Below are positions 25,034-35,616 of a DNA stretch of 64,000 bases, piece after piece. The notes under the pieces are model-generated. The model worked only from the letters and a program-made list of their open reading frames with translations, made no database searches and was not told the origin of the DNA. Positions within the stretch are counted from its first letter, which is position 1. Each line of letters starts with the position of its first letter. The translations under genes were made by a program, and so were the position numbers. The DNA lies in contig NZ_CP043311.1 in the NCBI RefSeq assembly GCF_008807375.1, forward strand, positions 3,080,001 through 3,144,000. The letters run 5' to 3'. This stretch comes from Pseudomonas lalkuanensis (GTDB lineage: Bacteria; Pseudomonadota; Gammaproteobacteria; Pseudomonadales; Pseudomonadaceae).

Positions 25034-26539
25034 TCAATGAGGACCGGAATGATCCACCCGCTCGGCCCGCTCCACCGATTCGGGCCGTTCCACGGTTTCA
25101 GGCCTTTCGACCCGTTCCACCCGCTCGACCTTTTCGACCCGTTCCGGTTTGTCGGCCTTGTCGGGACGGTCGATCCGCTCGATCCGCTCGATGCGCTCCA
25201 CGCGAACGCCGTCCTGGAAGATCTCGATCCGTTCGCGGGTTTCCACGCGATCTCCGGACTGGCGGGTCTCTATACGCTCCCGGCGCTGCAGGTCGCCGGT
25301 GGGCGATACCACCTCCCGCTCGACCCGTTGCCGAGTCTCGCCGTTCTCGACACGCACACGGGTCTCATTGCCGCTGCCTCGCCCGGAGTTGTCACTGCCG
25401 TGATCGCCTGAGTCACGCGAGTCATCCGAACCGCCCGAATCGCCCGATTTGCCTGAATCGTCCGACTCCTCGTCGGGGTGGCCCGAGCCCTGATGGGACC
25501 CGCCATCCTGATGTTCGCGGAGCACCTCGATGTGGTCGGCGCGGATGGTGCGTCCCTTCTCGAACACTCCCCGCACGCGAATGCGCTGACCCACCGCGAG
25601 CTCGGCGTGCTTGCCACCGGCGAAGGCCCTGTCGTCGCCCACATAGGCCGTGAATCCGCCGAATTCGATGCGGTTGCCTTGTTGCGAGTACACCAGGCCT
25701 TCAATCAGTGCCTTGCCGGAACGTCCGCCAAATGGCAAGCCCGGATCGACACGGGTCTCGGCCACTTTCAGTTCCTTGCCGTCCCAGGTACCGCGGACCA
25801 GCACCTCGGCGCTGCGCGGCAGCGGCCTGCTCAACGCCAGCCCTTGCAACACACCGGGTCGTTGGATGGCGCCGACGGCGCTGACCTGGGTCAGCTTCGG
25901 CGCCCGGTCGATGCGGCTGGCTATCACTTCGCCCAGGGCATTGCGCAGGCCGCTCACCCGTACCGGTTCGCCGATACGCAGGCCTTCGGCCACCCGTGCC
26001 CCTGAAGCGAGACGAACCGGTTGGCCCATCACCCGCAGGGCGGCAGTTCCCTTCGCGGCCTCGGTCACCGGGCCTTCATAGGCATGGAGAATCGCGATGC
26101 GCCGTGCTTCCAGGCCCCGTGCCGAAGTGCCGGCTTCTACCGCAACCACCTGCCCGATGGCCAGGCGATTGGCACTGGCGGGCACGCCGTTCTCGCTGAG
26201 CGCGACCTCGTTGTCGAAGTGCACTTCAACGCCGTTGACGCAAATGGAGCCGAAACCTGTGATGGTGCCGACGATACCCGTGCCACCGATGCCGCCGTCG
26301 CCCGCAGGCGCTCCGGTGCCACCGATGCCGCCATGCTCGGCCGGAGAACCGGTACCGCCGATGCCGCCGTTCTCCATTGGCGCACCAGTGCCCCCTATCC
26401 CGCCGGTCGCCACGGCCCCCGTGCCGCCCATGCCGCCTGGTTCGAGGCAGGCGGGTGCTGCGCTCACGGGGGGGATGGCGACAAGCAATGGCCCACAAAC
26501 CACGGCCAAGGTGCACAGAACGCGCGTGGCGATGTTCAT
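25034..26539 (-). CDS. secreted DUF5666 protein with GGIGGTG repeats and charged tail
   Basis: 501 residues. A signal peptide (ending near PPVSAA) is followed by five copies of GG(I/M)GGTG at about residues 35, 46, 58, 70 and 82, each 11-12 residues apart. Then comes VGTITGFGSICVNGVEVHFD, the start of the OB-like DUF5666 repeats, which continue to about residue 345 (GQVVAVEAGTSARGLEARRI, GQRIRVRGVFEKGRTIRADH). The last 150 residues are low complexity: S, D and G rich, then arginine/glutamate repeats (RVERIERIERIDRPDKADKP). Its ATG overlaps the stop of the DUF6502 gene by 4 bp, so translation is coupled. Function unknown; probably extracytoplasmic. Confidence 0.8.
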   Translation of the reverse strand: MNIATRVLCTLAVVCGPLLVAIPPVSAAPACLEPGGMGGTGAVATGGIGGTGAPMENGGIGGTGSPAEHGGIGGTGAPAGDGGIGGTGIVGTITGFGSICVNGVEVHFDNEVALSENGVPASANRLAIGQVVAVEAGTSARGLEARRIAILHAYEGPVTEAAKGTAALRVMGQPVRLASGARVAEGLRIGEPVRVSGLRNALGEVIASRIDRAPKLTQVSAVGAIQRPGVLQGLALSRPLPRSAEVLVRGTWDGKELKVAETRVDPGLPFGGRSGKALIEGLVYSQQGNRIEFGGFTAYVGDDRAFAGGKHAELAVGQRIRVRGVFEKGRTIRADHIEVLREHQDGGSHQGSGHPDEESDDSGKSGDSGGSDDSRDSGDHGSDNSGRGSGNETRVRVENGETRQRVEREVVSPTGDLQRRERIETRQSGDRVETRERIEIFQDGVRVERIERIERIDRPDKADKPERVEKVERVERVERPETVERPESVERAERVDHSGPH

Positions 26540-27390
26540 GACGATCCAGGTGTCTTCGGCTTGGAAACCGCCGGAGGATTGGGTTCAGTGTAGAAATACA
26601 GGCCGATGGTGATGCGCTGGCGAGCCTCGGGAGGAGGAATGTCCTTGTTTTCCAGATCGGCGGCCAGTTGGTTGAAGGCGATCAGCACCTGCATGCCTTC
26701 GGCCCTGACCGCTTCGCGAAGCTGCTCGACGCTCGCGGTGGAGAGGCTGTCGTAGTGAACGCTCCGCTCGAAGAACGGCTCGGCCGTTTCGGTGAGGTTG
26801 TGCACGGCGGCGCAGGCATGGTCATGAAGGTTGTGGCGAAAGTAGGCCGCCATCTCGTCGAATCCGCGCTGCGGGATGAAGGCCATGGTTTCCAGGTGCA
26901 CACGATCCTGGTCATCTATCCGCACGATGCCGAGGCGCAGCCATTCATCCAGCACCACGCGGGCGCGGATGTCCTTGCTGACTTTCGCCACCAGCCCGTC
27001 GAACGATCCTTCCCCGCCGGCGCTTGCCAGGCGCGCCAGCGGCAGTGGCTTCCCAGGCTTGGCGCAGAACGGTGCGTTGTTCATCCAGACACTGACCAGG
27101 TGGGCGCCGAAGGACACGTTTTCCGGCAGCTCGTTCGCCTCGCCGCCGGCCCTGGAACGGAGCCGTCTGACATCCTTGCGATGGACGCCGGTGAGCAGGC
27201 TGATCCTGCTGTCGGTGGGGCTCTTGTCGTCGAGGCGGAATTCACTCTCGGCAACGTCGACGAAGATCTGTTTGAGCAGGTCGGCAAAGCAGTTGTAGGT
27301 CACCCCTTTCCGCAGCATCAACCTCACAATCGGGCGCATGACGTGCTGCAGCGCCGGCAATAGCGAGGGTGGGAAAGTGGGTATCTGCAT
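26536..27390 (-). CDS. DUF6502 family protein
   Basis: 284 residues without signal peptide. The first 40 residues (PALQHVMRPIVRLMLRKGV, TYNCFADLLKQIFVDVAE) and the following segment (SRISLLTGVHRKDVRRLR) look like a helix-turn-helix. The rest is helical and matches the general pattern of DUF6502 proteins. Such proteins are usually found directly upstream of a DUF5666 gene, as here with a 4-bp overlap. A regulatory or assembly role for the secreted partner is an inference. The upstream gap to the glycine-rich gene is 208 bp and contains an imperfect hairpin at 27549-27581. Confidence 0.8.
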   Translation of the reverse strand: MQIPTFPPSLLPALQHVMRPIVRLMLRKGVTYNCFADLLKQIFVDVAESEFRLDDKSPTDSRISLLTGVHRKDVRRLRSRAGGEANELPENVSFGAHLVSVWMNNAPFCAKPGKPLPLARLASAGGEGSFDGLVAKVSKDIRARVVLDEWLRLGIVRIDDQDRVHLETMAFIPQRGFDEMAAYFRHNLHDHACAAVHNLTETAEPFFERSVHYDSLSTASVEQLREAVRAEGMQVLIAFNQLAADLENKDIPPPEARQRITIGLYFYTEPNPPAVSKPKTPGSS

Positions 27391-27548
27391 TCACGGCACT
27401 CCTGTTGAAATGAATACAAAAGCCAAGTGGGGAGGACGCCGCCGGGCAAGCTGTCCATAGCGCCCCCCTACTCTCTTGGACGGTGTCGGTCGACCGCTGA
27501 TCCCGCTTCGGATCCCCGGGGCGACCACCAGCACCGTCATCACAGATG

Positions 27549-27581
27549 CCACAAAACCCGGGGCTACGCCGGGTCTTGTGG
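27549..27581 (-). terminator. hairpin downstream of the glycine-rich gene
   Basis: An inverted repeat (CCACAAAACCCGG with CCGGGTCTTGTGG, one mismatch, 7-nt loop) lies 18 bp past the stop of the minus-strand glycine-rich gene. It lacks a U tract, so it may be a weak terminator or RNA-stability element. Confidence 0.45.
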
Positions 27582-27598
27582 ACAAGCGGAAGGACCGA

Positions 27599-28282
27599 TC
27601 AGGCTCCGCCGCGATCATCGCCGACGTCGTGGTCAGGACCATCGTCCGCACCATGGCCTAGGCCATGGGCTTCACCGAGGTCATGGTCGGCGCCGTCGTC
27701 CGCGCCGTGGCCGACGCCATGGGCTTCACCGACGTCATGGTCAGCGCCGTCGTCCGCGCCGTGGCCGACGCCATGGGCTTCACCAACGTCATGGTCGGCG
27801 CCGTCGTCCGCGCCGTGGCCGACGCCATGGGCTTCACCAACGTCATGGTCGGCGCCGTCGTCCGCGCCGTTGCGACCGCTGTTGGCGCTGCCCGGCCCAC
27901 TGTTGCCGCCGTTATCGGCGCCATCACCGCCGTGGCCCGATCCACCATGGCCGCCGCCATCACCAGAATGACCGCCGCCATCGCCACCGTGGCCACCACC
28001 GCTGCCGCCACCTCCGTGACCGCCGCCACCACCGCCGCTACCACTGCCGCCACCACCACTTCCGCCGCCGCTGCCGCCACCGTGGCCACCGCCGCCCCCA
28101 CTGCCACTGCCGCCACCGCCATGGCCGCCGCCACCACCACCGCTACCACCTCCTCCGCCGCCGCTGCCACCATCCTTGGCGTATACGTGGGAGAAGCCGC
28201 CGATGGAGTCGGGTAAAAGGGCTGTCGACGCCGAAAGAACGCCACCAATGGCCAGAGCCAGCAAGCACTTCTTGAGTAGCAT
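27599..28282 (-). CDS. secreted glycine-rich repeat protein
   Basis: 227 residues from ATG 28282 (GGAGG 6 bp upstream). A signal peptide (MLLKKCLLALAIGGVLSAS) is followed by a glycine/serine/histidine-rich stretch of about 100 residues and then an acidic repeat region. The unit GADDGADHDVGEAHGVGH (18 residues) is repeated about four to five times. Histidines and aspartates in the repeat could bind divalent metal, or the protein could be a structural or adhesive surface protein; neither is shown. It sits upstream of the DUF6502-DUF5666 pair on the same strand and may belong to the same regulon. Confidence 0.75.
   Translation of the reverse strand: MLLKKCLLALAIGGVLSASTALLPDSIGGFSHVYAKDGGSGGGGGGSGGGGGGHGGGGSGSGGGGGHGGGSGGGSGGGGSGSGGGGGGHGGGGSGGGHGGDGGGHSGDGGGHGGSGHGGDGADNGGNSGPGSANSGRNGADDGADHDVGEAHGVGHGADDGADHDVGEAHGVGHGADDGADHDVGEAHGVGHGADDGADHDLGEAHGLGHGADDGPDHDVGDDRGGA
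27662..27877 (-). repeat. 54-bp minisatellite inside the glycine-rich gene
   Basis: Four head-to-tail 54-bp units (27662, 27716, 27770, 27824) differ from each other at only a few positions, and a degenerate fifth copy lies at 27626-27661. The unit length is a multiple of three, so copy-number change keeps the reading frame. Confidence 0.9.
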
Positions 28283-28450
28283 GATGAACCTCCACACGGT
28301 GATGCGTAGTCATCTCCCTATCGAACGCACGGGTTTGAAATTTCGTGACCGCCCGGTTGAAGCGGTCGGACAACCGGCTTGCCATTTGCCGACGGCAATG
28401 GGATCAACCGTCAACATCAGGCGGTCCGTGTAAGCCAAGTCGGATCTTGT

Positions 28451-28469
28451 TGTGGGAAAATTTCCCACA
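28451..28469. promoter_or_regulatory. 19-bp perfect palindrome, probable operator
   Basis: TGTGGGAAAATTTCCCACA is symmetrical around a single central A. It lies 169 bp upstream of the glycine-rich gene start and 150 bp beyond the katG stop. I do not recognise the binding protein. Confidence 0.55.
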
Positions 28470-28536
28470 TCCTCAGGTTAGACCCAAGGGAATGGGTGTC
28501 AACGACCGGCTATCCGGTTGAAGCACGTCCACAAGG

Positions 28537-28573
28537 CAACGCCGCCAACAGGAAACTCCTGCCGGCGGCGTTG
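28537..28573 (-). terminator. second hairpin downstream of katG
   Basis: Stem CAACGCCGCC with GGCGGCGTTG enclosing a smaller AGGA/TCCT stem. It lies 47 bp beyond the katG stop and has no U tract. Confidence 0.45.
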
Positions 28574-28589
28574 GGTTGAGGCTGGGAAT

Positions 28590-28611
28590 GGCAGGCCCGT
28601 CAGGGCCTGCC
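28590..28611 (-). terminator. katG-proximal hairpin
   Basis: A 9-bp perfect stem (GGCAGGCCC with GGGCCTGCC, loop GTCA) 8 bp past the katG stop. There is no U tract; it probably serves as 3'-end protection or a weak terminator. Confidence 0.5.
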
Positions 28612-28619
28612 GGGTGCGG

Positions 28620-30836
<2,217 letters not shown>

Positions 30837-30884
30837 TCAGCCAACCAGTCTATTCAGCTTGGAATCGAGGTAGCGTCCCAGCCA

Positions 30885-30921
30885 ATAGGTTTTGGAAATG
30901 GCATTGATAGTAGACAAGGAT
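30885..30921 (-). promoter_or_regulatory. possible OxyR site upstream of katG
   Basis: ATAG occurs at 30885 and 30907, exactly 22 bp apart as in the OxyR pattern ATAG-N7-CTAT-N7-ATAG-N7-CTAT. The two CTAT positions match only at their last two bases (AAAT, GGAT). The site lies 70-106 bp upstream of the katG start. Confidence 0.4.
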
Positions 30922-31089
30922 TGTGAATCCCACGTTGGCAGCGACAGCCTGCAAGCCTTGATCTACGCAGCTCTCGCGTCGAGATCTCGCGGTAGATCAA
31001 TGGCTTCTGAGGCTTATCGCGCCAAGTGCTGAGGAGATTCAGCGGGATGATGAAGCGCAGTTTTGTCCATAGACGAACTTAATCGTCAG

Positions 31090-31138
31090 GCCTGCGCGAA
31101 GGGTGGAGACCGCCGGACGATCTCCACCCTTCGCAGGC
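31090..31138 (-). terminator. long hairpin downstream of the formamidase gene
   Basis: A 17-bp stem with a 2-nt bulge (left arm 31090-31109, right arm 31121-31138, core GAAGGGTGGAGA with TCTCCACCCTTC). It lies 23 bp past the stop of the formamidase gene. No U tract. Confidence 0.55.
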
Positions 31139-31161
31139 TGGCAATTGCTTTTCCCTGCCGG

Positions 31162-32487
31162 TCAATCGAGCTGATATTTCTCCCGCACCAGATGCCCGAT
31201 CCCCAAGCGGTCGAGAATGTCCATCGGGCACAGCAAGGTAACGCGAACGGTTCCCGGCAGACGGCTGATTTCGATGGAACCGGCGATGGTGGCGCGGTTC
31301 AGCACCTCATCGTAGGGCAGCCCGGTGACGTCGGCAGCGCGCTGCAGGCCATTCCTGGTGGCGGCGTTTAGGTCCTCGCCACTGCCGATGAACGTGATTG
31401 GGCCATTGCGCTCGACTTCGTGCTGGCCCCAGCGCGCACCCAGCTCGCCGACCTTGCGGCGTTGTTCGGCGCTCATCGGGCGTGCCATGGGCGGCAGGTC
31501 ATCGAGGTTCTGCAACAGGATCGGGCCGTCCAGCGTCAGGTGCTTGATCACCTCCACCGTCAGCTCCGTTTCCCCTGACACATCCGTCGCGTGGCCGGCG
31601 ATCTCGCCATTGCCCTGCTGGGCGTGCATGTCGCCCATGTACACGCCAGCGCCCGGCACCTTGACCGGGCAGATCAGGATGCAACCCTCACGCACCGAGT
31701 TGGTGTCCATGTGGCCATCGGTCTTGGCCGCATGCAGCGCTTCGCGGGTCAGGCCGTAGCGATGGGGCGCGCCGATCAGGTGCTGTCCGAAATCGGCGCA
31801 GTTGTGCGAGTCGGGCATGTCGATGGCGGGCGTCGTGCCGATGTTACCGAGGAACGGCCGCATGTGGGCCGCCACGCCGGGCATGTCGGCGCGCGCAAGG
31901 GAAAGGATCGAATGCTGCGCGGCCAGCTCCGGCAAGGCGGACATTTCCGGGGCGTCGCCGGCCAGGCCGTTGGCCACATCCTGGTTCACCGTCAGGCTGA
32001 CCTGGTTTTCCTGGTCGAACACGATCACGTAACCATGACTGAAGCGGAAGGCGCTGACTTCAGCGCCGCAGTGGTCGCAGCGGATGGCCTCTTCACCAAT
32101 GCCTTCGACATGGCTGGCCGGGTGTTCGGTGCCGCAGGACGAGCAGAATTTGGCAACGAAAGGATCACCGTTGTAACGACCCTCGACGAACTTCATCACC
32201 CCGGAGGAAGTCGCCAGGGAGGTGACGCGCATTCGCTGGATCTTCAGCGCCACGGCGTCACCCACTTCAGCGCCTTGGATCGCCACCGGCTGCGTCACCT
32301 CGTGGCCGCCCTGGAAAGACGGCGTGATCATCGGCCCCCAGCACCCCGGCGGCGTGCCCGTGATCAGGGTGCCGCCATTGGCCAGTGGGCCCAGCATGGG
32401 CAGGCTGGGACCGATGATGCCGTTGGTGTAGGTCTGGACCCGGAGCTGGTCCACGGCGTAATTCGTATCAGGCAGGTTTTTCGACAT
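31162..32487 (-). CDS. acetamidase/formamidase family protein with zinc-ribbon insert
   Basis: 441 residues from ATG 32487 (AGGGGG 6 bp upstream). Family blocks include GPMLG-like PMLGPLANGGTLITGTPP, MPDSHNCADFGQH, CPVKVPGAGVYMGDMHAQQ and GNGEIAGHATDVSGETEL, whose His, Asp and Glu residues form the metal-dependent amidase site. An insert reads FCSSCGTEHPASHVEG then IRCDHCG: two CxxC pairs that could hold a structural zinc. The enzyme should split formamide or another small amide to ammonia and acid. It appears to be monocistronic and divergent from nothing in its promoter gap, where a GGATACA-like pair lies at 32628. Confidence 0.85.
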   Translation of the reverse strand: MSKNLPDTNYAVDQLRVQTYTNGIIGPSLPMLGPLANGGTLITGTPPGCWGPMITPSFQGGHEVTQPVAIQGAEVGDAVALKIQRMRVTSLATSSGVMKFVEGRYNGDPFVAKFCSSCGTEHPASHVEGIGEEAIRCDHCGAEVSAFRFSHGYVIVFDQENQVSLTVNQDVANGLAGDAPEMSALPELAAQHSILSLARADMPGVAAHMRPFLGNIGTTPAIDMPDSHNCADFGQHLIGAPHRYGLTREALHAAKTDGHMDTNSVREGCILICPVKVPGAGVYMGDMHAQQGNGEIAGHATDVSGETELTVEVIKHLTLDGPILLQNLDDLPPMARPMSAEQRRKVGELGARWGQHEVERNGPITFIGSGEDLNAATRNGLQRAADVTGLPYDEVLNRATIAGSIEISRLPGTVRVTLLCPMDILDRLGIGHLVREKYQLD

Positions 32488-32627
32488 GTTGTCCCCCTGG
32501 GCCCGCATTGCCTGCGGAAAAAAGCCCGGTGAGCGAAACGGAGCCACTCCCGGGCAATGATTGGCAAGAACCGTGGTCCGGTGCCCTGCTGGCGGCCCCG
32601 GTCGGCGGAAACAGTTCAACCCGGTCT

Positions 32628-32644
32628 TGTATCCGGGATGTATT
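32628..32644 (-). promoter_or_regulatory. GGATACA-like direct repeat upstream of formamidase
   Basis: On the minus strand AATACATCCCGGATACA has two ATACA cores 11 bp apart, about 140 bp upstream of the formamidase start. A second weak pair (GACACAGGCCGATACA, plus strand) lies at 32690-32705. Both resemble the box found around the metal-stress genes but fit less well. Confidence 0.4.
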
Positions 32645-32783
32645 GCGCGGGGGGTGGATTCACAAGCACATGTAACGAGGCAGGCCGCGGACACAGGCCG
32701 ATACAGAAACCAGCCGCCAACAGTGAACGCCGGGCCGAAAGCCTCAGGAGGGAGGTATCGCGTGTCCCATCATGGGCACACCC

Positions 32784-33704
32784 TTAGACGTTCCACTCCC
32801 GTTTGCACTCCATCAGGAAGTCGACGAAGGCACGCAGGCGCAGCGGGACGTGGCGACCGTGCGGATACAGCAGCGTGTAAGGGCGGGAGCGGCCGCCGAA
32901 CTCCCCAAGTACTTCCACCAGCGAGCCCTCTTCCAGCTCCCGCTCGACGATGAAGCGATAAGTCTGGAACAGCCCGGCGCCGTACTTGGCCAGGGTCACC
33001 CCACCGAGAACGTCATCCGAGCAGCAGTAGTTGCCGCTGGCGAAGATCTCCCGTTCCTTGCCGTTCTCGGTGAATAGCCAGGAAATGCGGCGCCCGCTGC
33101 TGGGGAGTTCGAACTGGATGCAGTCGTGCCGCTCGAGGTCCTCCAGGGATGTGGGCGTGCCCACCCTGGCCAGGTATTGCGGCGTGGCGATCACCACCAG
33201 CGGTGCGTCTTCGAGATGCCGGGCAATAAGCGTGGAATCGGGCTGGGCGCGCACGCGGATCGCCAGGTCGTAGCCCTCCCCCACGAAGTCGATGTTGCGG
33301 TTGCTCAGGTGGATGTCGATCTTCACGCCGGGGTGGCGTTCGCGAAAACGCGACAGCAGCGGGAGGATGCGGTAGTGGCCGTAGGTGGTGGGAATGCTGA
33401 TACGCAACTCGCCGCTGGGTTCCAGCTGTTTGCCCATCACTTCGCGCTCGGCCTCGACCAGTTGCGTCAGCGCCTGCCGGCATTGTTCGAAGTAGGAGCG
33501 ACCGCTTTCCGTGAGGCGGATGCTGCGGGTCGTCCTTACGAACAATCGGGTACCGAGACGTTCTTCCAGCCGCGAAATCGAGCGGCTCACCGCCGCCGGC
33601 GTGACCCCCGCCGACAGCGCCGCCGCAGTGAAGCTCCCCTCCTCCGCGGCAAGACAGAAAAGCTCGATGCTGCCCAACTGGATGTCATCAAAGTGGCGCT
33701 TCAC
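32784..33704 (-). CDS. LysR-type transcriptional regulator
   Basis: 306 residues. Residues about 10-70 form the winged helix-turn-helix (IELFCLAAEEGSFTAAALSA, GVTPAAVSRSISRLEERLGT, RLFVRTTRSIRLTESG). The effector domain follows (GELRISIPTTYGHYRILPLL to the C terminus). This is the CrgA-like group. It is divergent from the DsbA-like gene at 33870. The intergenic module at 33711-33775, copied before the SDR at 40488, is the probable target. Regulators of this group often respond to quinones or other electrophiles (inference). Confidence 0.9.
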   Translation of the reverse strand: MKRHFDDIQLGSIELFCLAAEEGSFTAAALSAGVTPAAVSRSISRLEERLGTRLFVRTTRSIRLTESGRSYFEQCRQALTQLVEAEREVMGKQLEPSGELRISIPTTYGHYRILPLLSRFRERHPGVKIDIHLSNRNIDFVGEGYDLAIRVRAQPDSTLIARHLEDAPLVVIATPQYLARVGTPTSLEDLERHDCIQFELPSSGRRISWLFTENGKEREIFASGNYCCSDDVLGGVTLAKYGAGLFQTYRFIVERELEEGSLVEVLGEFGGRSRPYTLLYPHGRHVPLRLRAFVDFLMECKREWNV

Positions 33705-33710
33705 GATTCT

Positions 33711-33775
33711 TTACACCAGGTATCAACTGAAGTATCCGAGCCTACATTTATCGGCTCCCAGGACACAAATATAGT
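33711..33775 (+). promoter_or_regulatory. 65-bp promoter/activator module, copy 1
   Basis: A 24-bp block containing AGGTATCAACTGAAGTA (33718-33734), then TTTATC at 33747 and CACAAATATAGT at 33764. TTTATC and TATAGT are 17 bp apart and make a -35/-10 pair with a weak -35. The upstream block would be the LysR activator site. The same three blocks recur with identical spacing at 40348-40412. Confidence 0.75.
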
Positions 33776-33869
33776 GCATCCCACGCAGGCAAATCCGCCG
33801 CTTCCCGGCCGCTACCGGCACTCGGCAAAGCTGCGTTGATCCGCCTGACCCTCGAACAGGAATCGCCCC

Positions 33870-34532
33870 ATGAACCTGATCTTCGTCGCTGACCCCATGT
33901 GCTCCTGGTGCTACGGCTTCGCCAAGGAACTGACAACGGCCACCAATTCGTTTCCCGAGCTGCCCGTACAGATAGTGGTGGGCGGCGTGCGTGCCGGGGA
34001 CACTTCCATCATGACCGAGGAAATGAAGCAGTTCCGCCTCGGTCACTGGGCCCGCGTGGAAGCACTCAGCGGTCTGCCGTTCAATCGCCAGGCATTCATC
34101 GCCCTCGAAAATTTCGTCTACGACACCGAACCGATCTGTCGAGCCGTGGTGACCGCGCGCAAGATTGCGCCGGGGATGGACCTCCTGCCGGTTTTCCGCC
34201 GCCTGCAGGAAGCCTTCTACGTCCACGGCCAGGACACCACCCGCGGCGAAGTCCTCGCGGAAATCGCCGCCCGAGCCATGACCGACCTGGGTTATCCGAC
34301 CCGCGCCGAATCCTTCCTGGCAACCTGGAACCACGATTCGACCATCGCCGAAACCCGCGAGGATTTCACGACGGCCCGGCGCTGGGGCATCACCAGCTTC
34401 CCGGCCCTGCTGCTGGAGGTGAATGGTCGCCTGCACTCCGTCTCGCCCGGCTACCTGAGTGCGCGGGAGCTGGAAAGGAACCTTCGCATCGTGCTCGAAC
34501 GCGCCGGCCATGACGCCGTGGCAATGGCCTGA
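33870..34532 (+). CDS. DsbA-family (FrnE-like) thiol oxidoreductase
   Basis: 220 residues, no signal peptide, so cytoplasmic. The active site CSWC (C11, C14) follows the first strand LIFVADPM, and the cis-proline motif TSFPALL lies near residue 175. The inserted helical domain is as in DsbA. FrnE-like members act as protein disulfide isomerases or in glutathione conjugate chemistry. It is the first gene after the promoter module and is followed 26 bp later by the quinone oxidoreductase gene, so the set probably answers thiol-reactive stress. Confidence 0.85.
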   Translation: MNLIFVADPMCSWCYGFAKELTTATNSFPELPVQIVVGGVRAGDTSIMTEEMKQFRLGHWARVEALSGLPFNRQAFIALENFVYDTEPICRAVVTARKIAPGMDLLPVFRRLQEAFYVHGQDTTRGEVLAEIAARAMTDLGYPTRAESFLATWNHDSTIAETREDFTTARRWGITSFPALLLEVNGRLHSVSPGYLSARELERNLRIVLERAGHDAVAMA

Positions 34533-34558
34533 GCAGCGCATCCCCTGGAGCCGCGATC

Positions 34559-35593
34559 ATGAAAGCTGCAGTCGTCACCCGCTTTGGCGGCCCCGAGGTG
34601 ATCGAGCTCGTGGAGCTGCCCACTCCCCAGCCGGGGCCCGGACAGGTGCTGATCAAGGTCCTGGCCGCGCGGGTGAACCGCCTTGACCACCACATCCGCC
34701 AGGGTGACGTCGCTTCCGGCATCCCGCTTCCGCACATCCTCGGAATGGATGCCGTCGGAGAAATTGCCGAACTCGGCGCCGGCGTGCCCCGTCTTGCGCT
34801 TGGCGACCGCGTGATCGCCATGCCCGGATACCCCAGCAGCCCTGACGAGCAGGATGTGCGCCCCGTCACCCGCGCATCCAGCTACACCCTGCTCGGCCTG
34901 CACCGCCCCGGCACCTACGCCCAGTACATGGTGGCCCCCGAGAAATGGGTGATCGCCGATACCTCGGGTCTGCCGCCGGAACAGGCGGTAGCACTGCCGA
35001 CCCCGCTGCTGACGGCAATCCGCGCCGTGGAGACAGTGGGCGAAGTGAAGGCCGGCGACCGTGTGCTGGTCCATGCGGGCGCCTCCGGCACCGGCTGCAT
35101 GGCCATCCAGGTCGCCAAGGTGCTCGGTGCGCGCGTCGCCGCCACGGTTCGCTGCGCCGCCGCAGCCAGAGTCGCGGCGCAAGTCGGTGCGGACCGGGTA
35201 ATCGACACCAGCGACGAAGACGTGATCGACGCCATTCGCCGATGGACCCGCGGACGCGGCGTAGACGTGGCGATCGATTGCCTCGGCGGGCCGGACTTCG
35301 CCCGCATGGTCGAGGCGGTCCGGCCACTGGGAATCGTCGTCCTCGACGGCCTCATGGCCGGTGCCACGGTTACGCTCGACCTGAAGCGAATCATCAATGA
35401 ACAGAAGCAGATCAGGGGCACCCTGATGGCTGATATCGAGGATCTGAAAGCCTGGATGCCGCGCGTCCGCTCGGGCCGCATAAAACCCGTGGTGGATACC
35501 GTGCTCCCTCTCAGTGAAGCCGCCCAGGCCCATGCGCTGATGGCGGAAAACCGGACCAAGGGCGGCGTCGTGCTGCTGCCCTGGAGTCACTGA
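34559..35593 (+). CDS. zinc-independent MDR-type quinone oxidoreductase
   Basis: 344 residues of the medium-chain dehydrogenase/reductase family. The catalytic domain starts MKAAVVTRFGGPEVIELVEL. The cofactor motif is AGASGTGCMAIQVAKVLGA, and DRVIDTSDEDVIDAIRRW continues the Rossmann fold. The four structural-zinc cysteines and catalytic cysteine of alcohol dehydrogenases are absent, as in NADPH:quinone reductases. It should reduce quinones or activated alkenes with NADPH. It is co-directional with the DsbA-like and tautomerase genes (gaps 26 and 23 bp). Confidence 0.88.
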   Translation: MKAAVVTRFGGPEVIELVELPTPQPGPGQVLIKVLAARVNRLDHHIRQGDVASGIPLPHILGMDAVGEIAELGAGVPRLALGDRVIAMPGYPSSPDEQDVRPVTRASSYTLLGLHRPGTYAQYMVAPEKWVIADTSGLPPEQAVALPTPLLTAIRAVETVGEVKAGDRVLVHAGASGTGCMAIQVAKVLGARVAATVRCAAAARVAAQVGADRVIDTSDEDVIDAIRRWTRGRGVDVAIDCLGGPDFARMVEAVRPLGIVVLDGLMAGATVTLDLKRIINEQKQIRGTLMADIEDLKAWMPRVRSGRIKPVVDTVLPLSEAAQAHALMAENRTKGGVVLLPWSH

Positions 35594-35616
35594 CCAACCC
35601 TCCGAGGAGGTTCAAG

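Larger units (their letters stand above)
28283..28619. other. intergenic region between the glycine-rich gene and katG
   Basis: 337 bp holding a 19-bp palindrome (28451-28469), the sequence CCGGTTGAAGC twice (28352 and 28513), and two katG-proximal hairpins. No protein gene is visible. It must contain the promoter of the glycine-rich gene on the minus strand. Confidence 0.6.
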
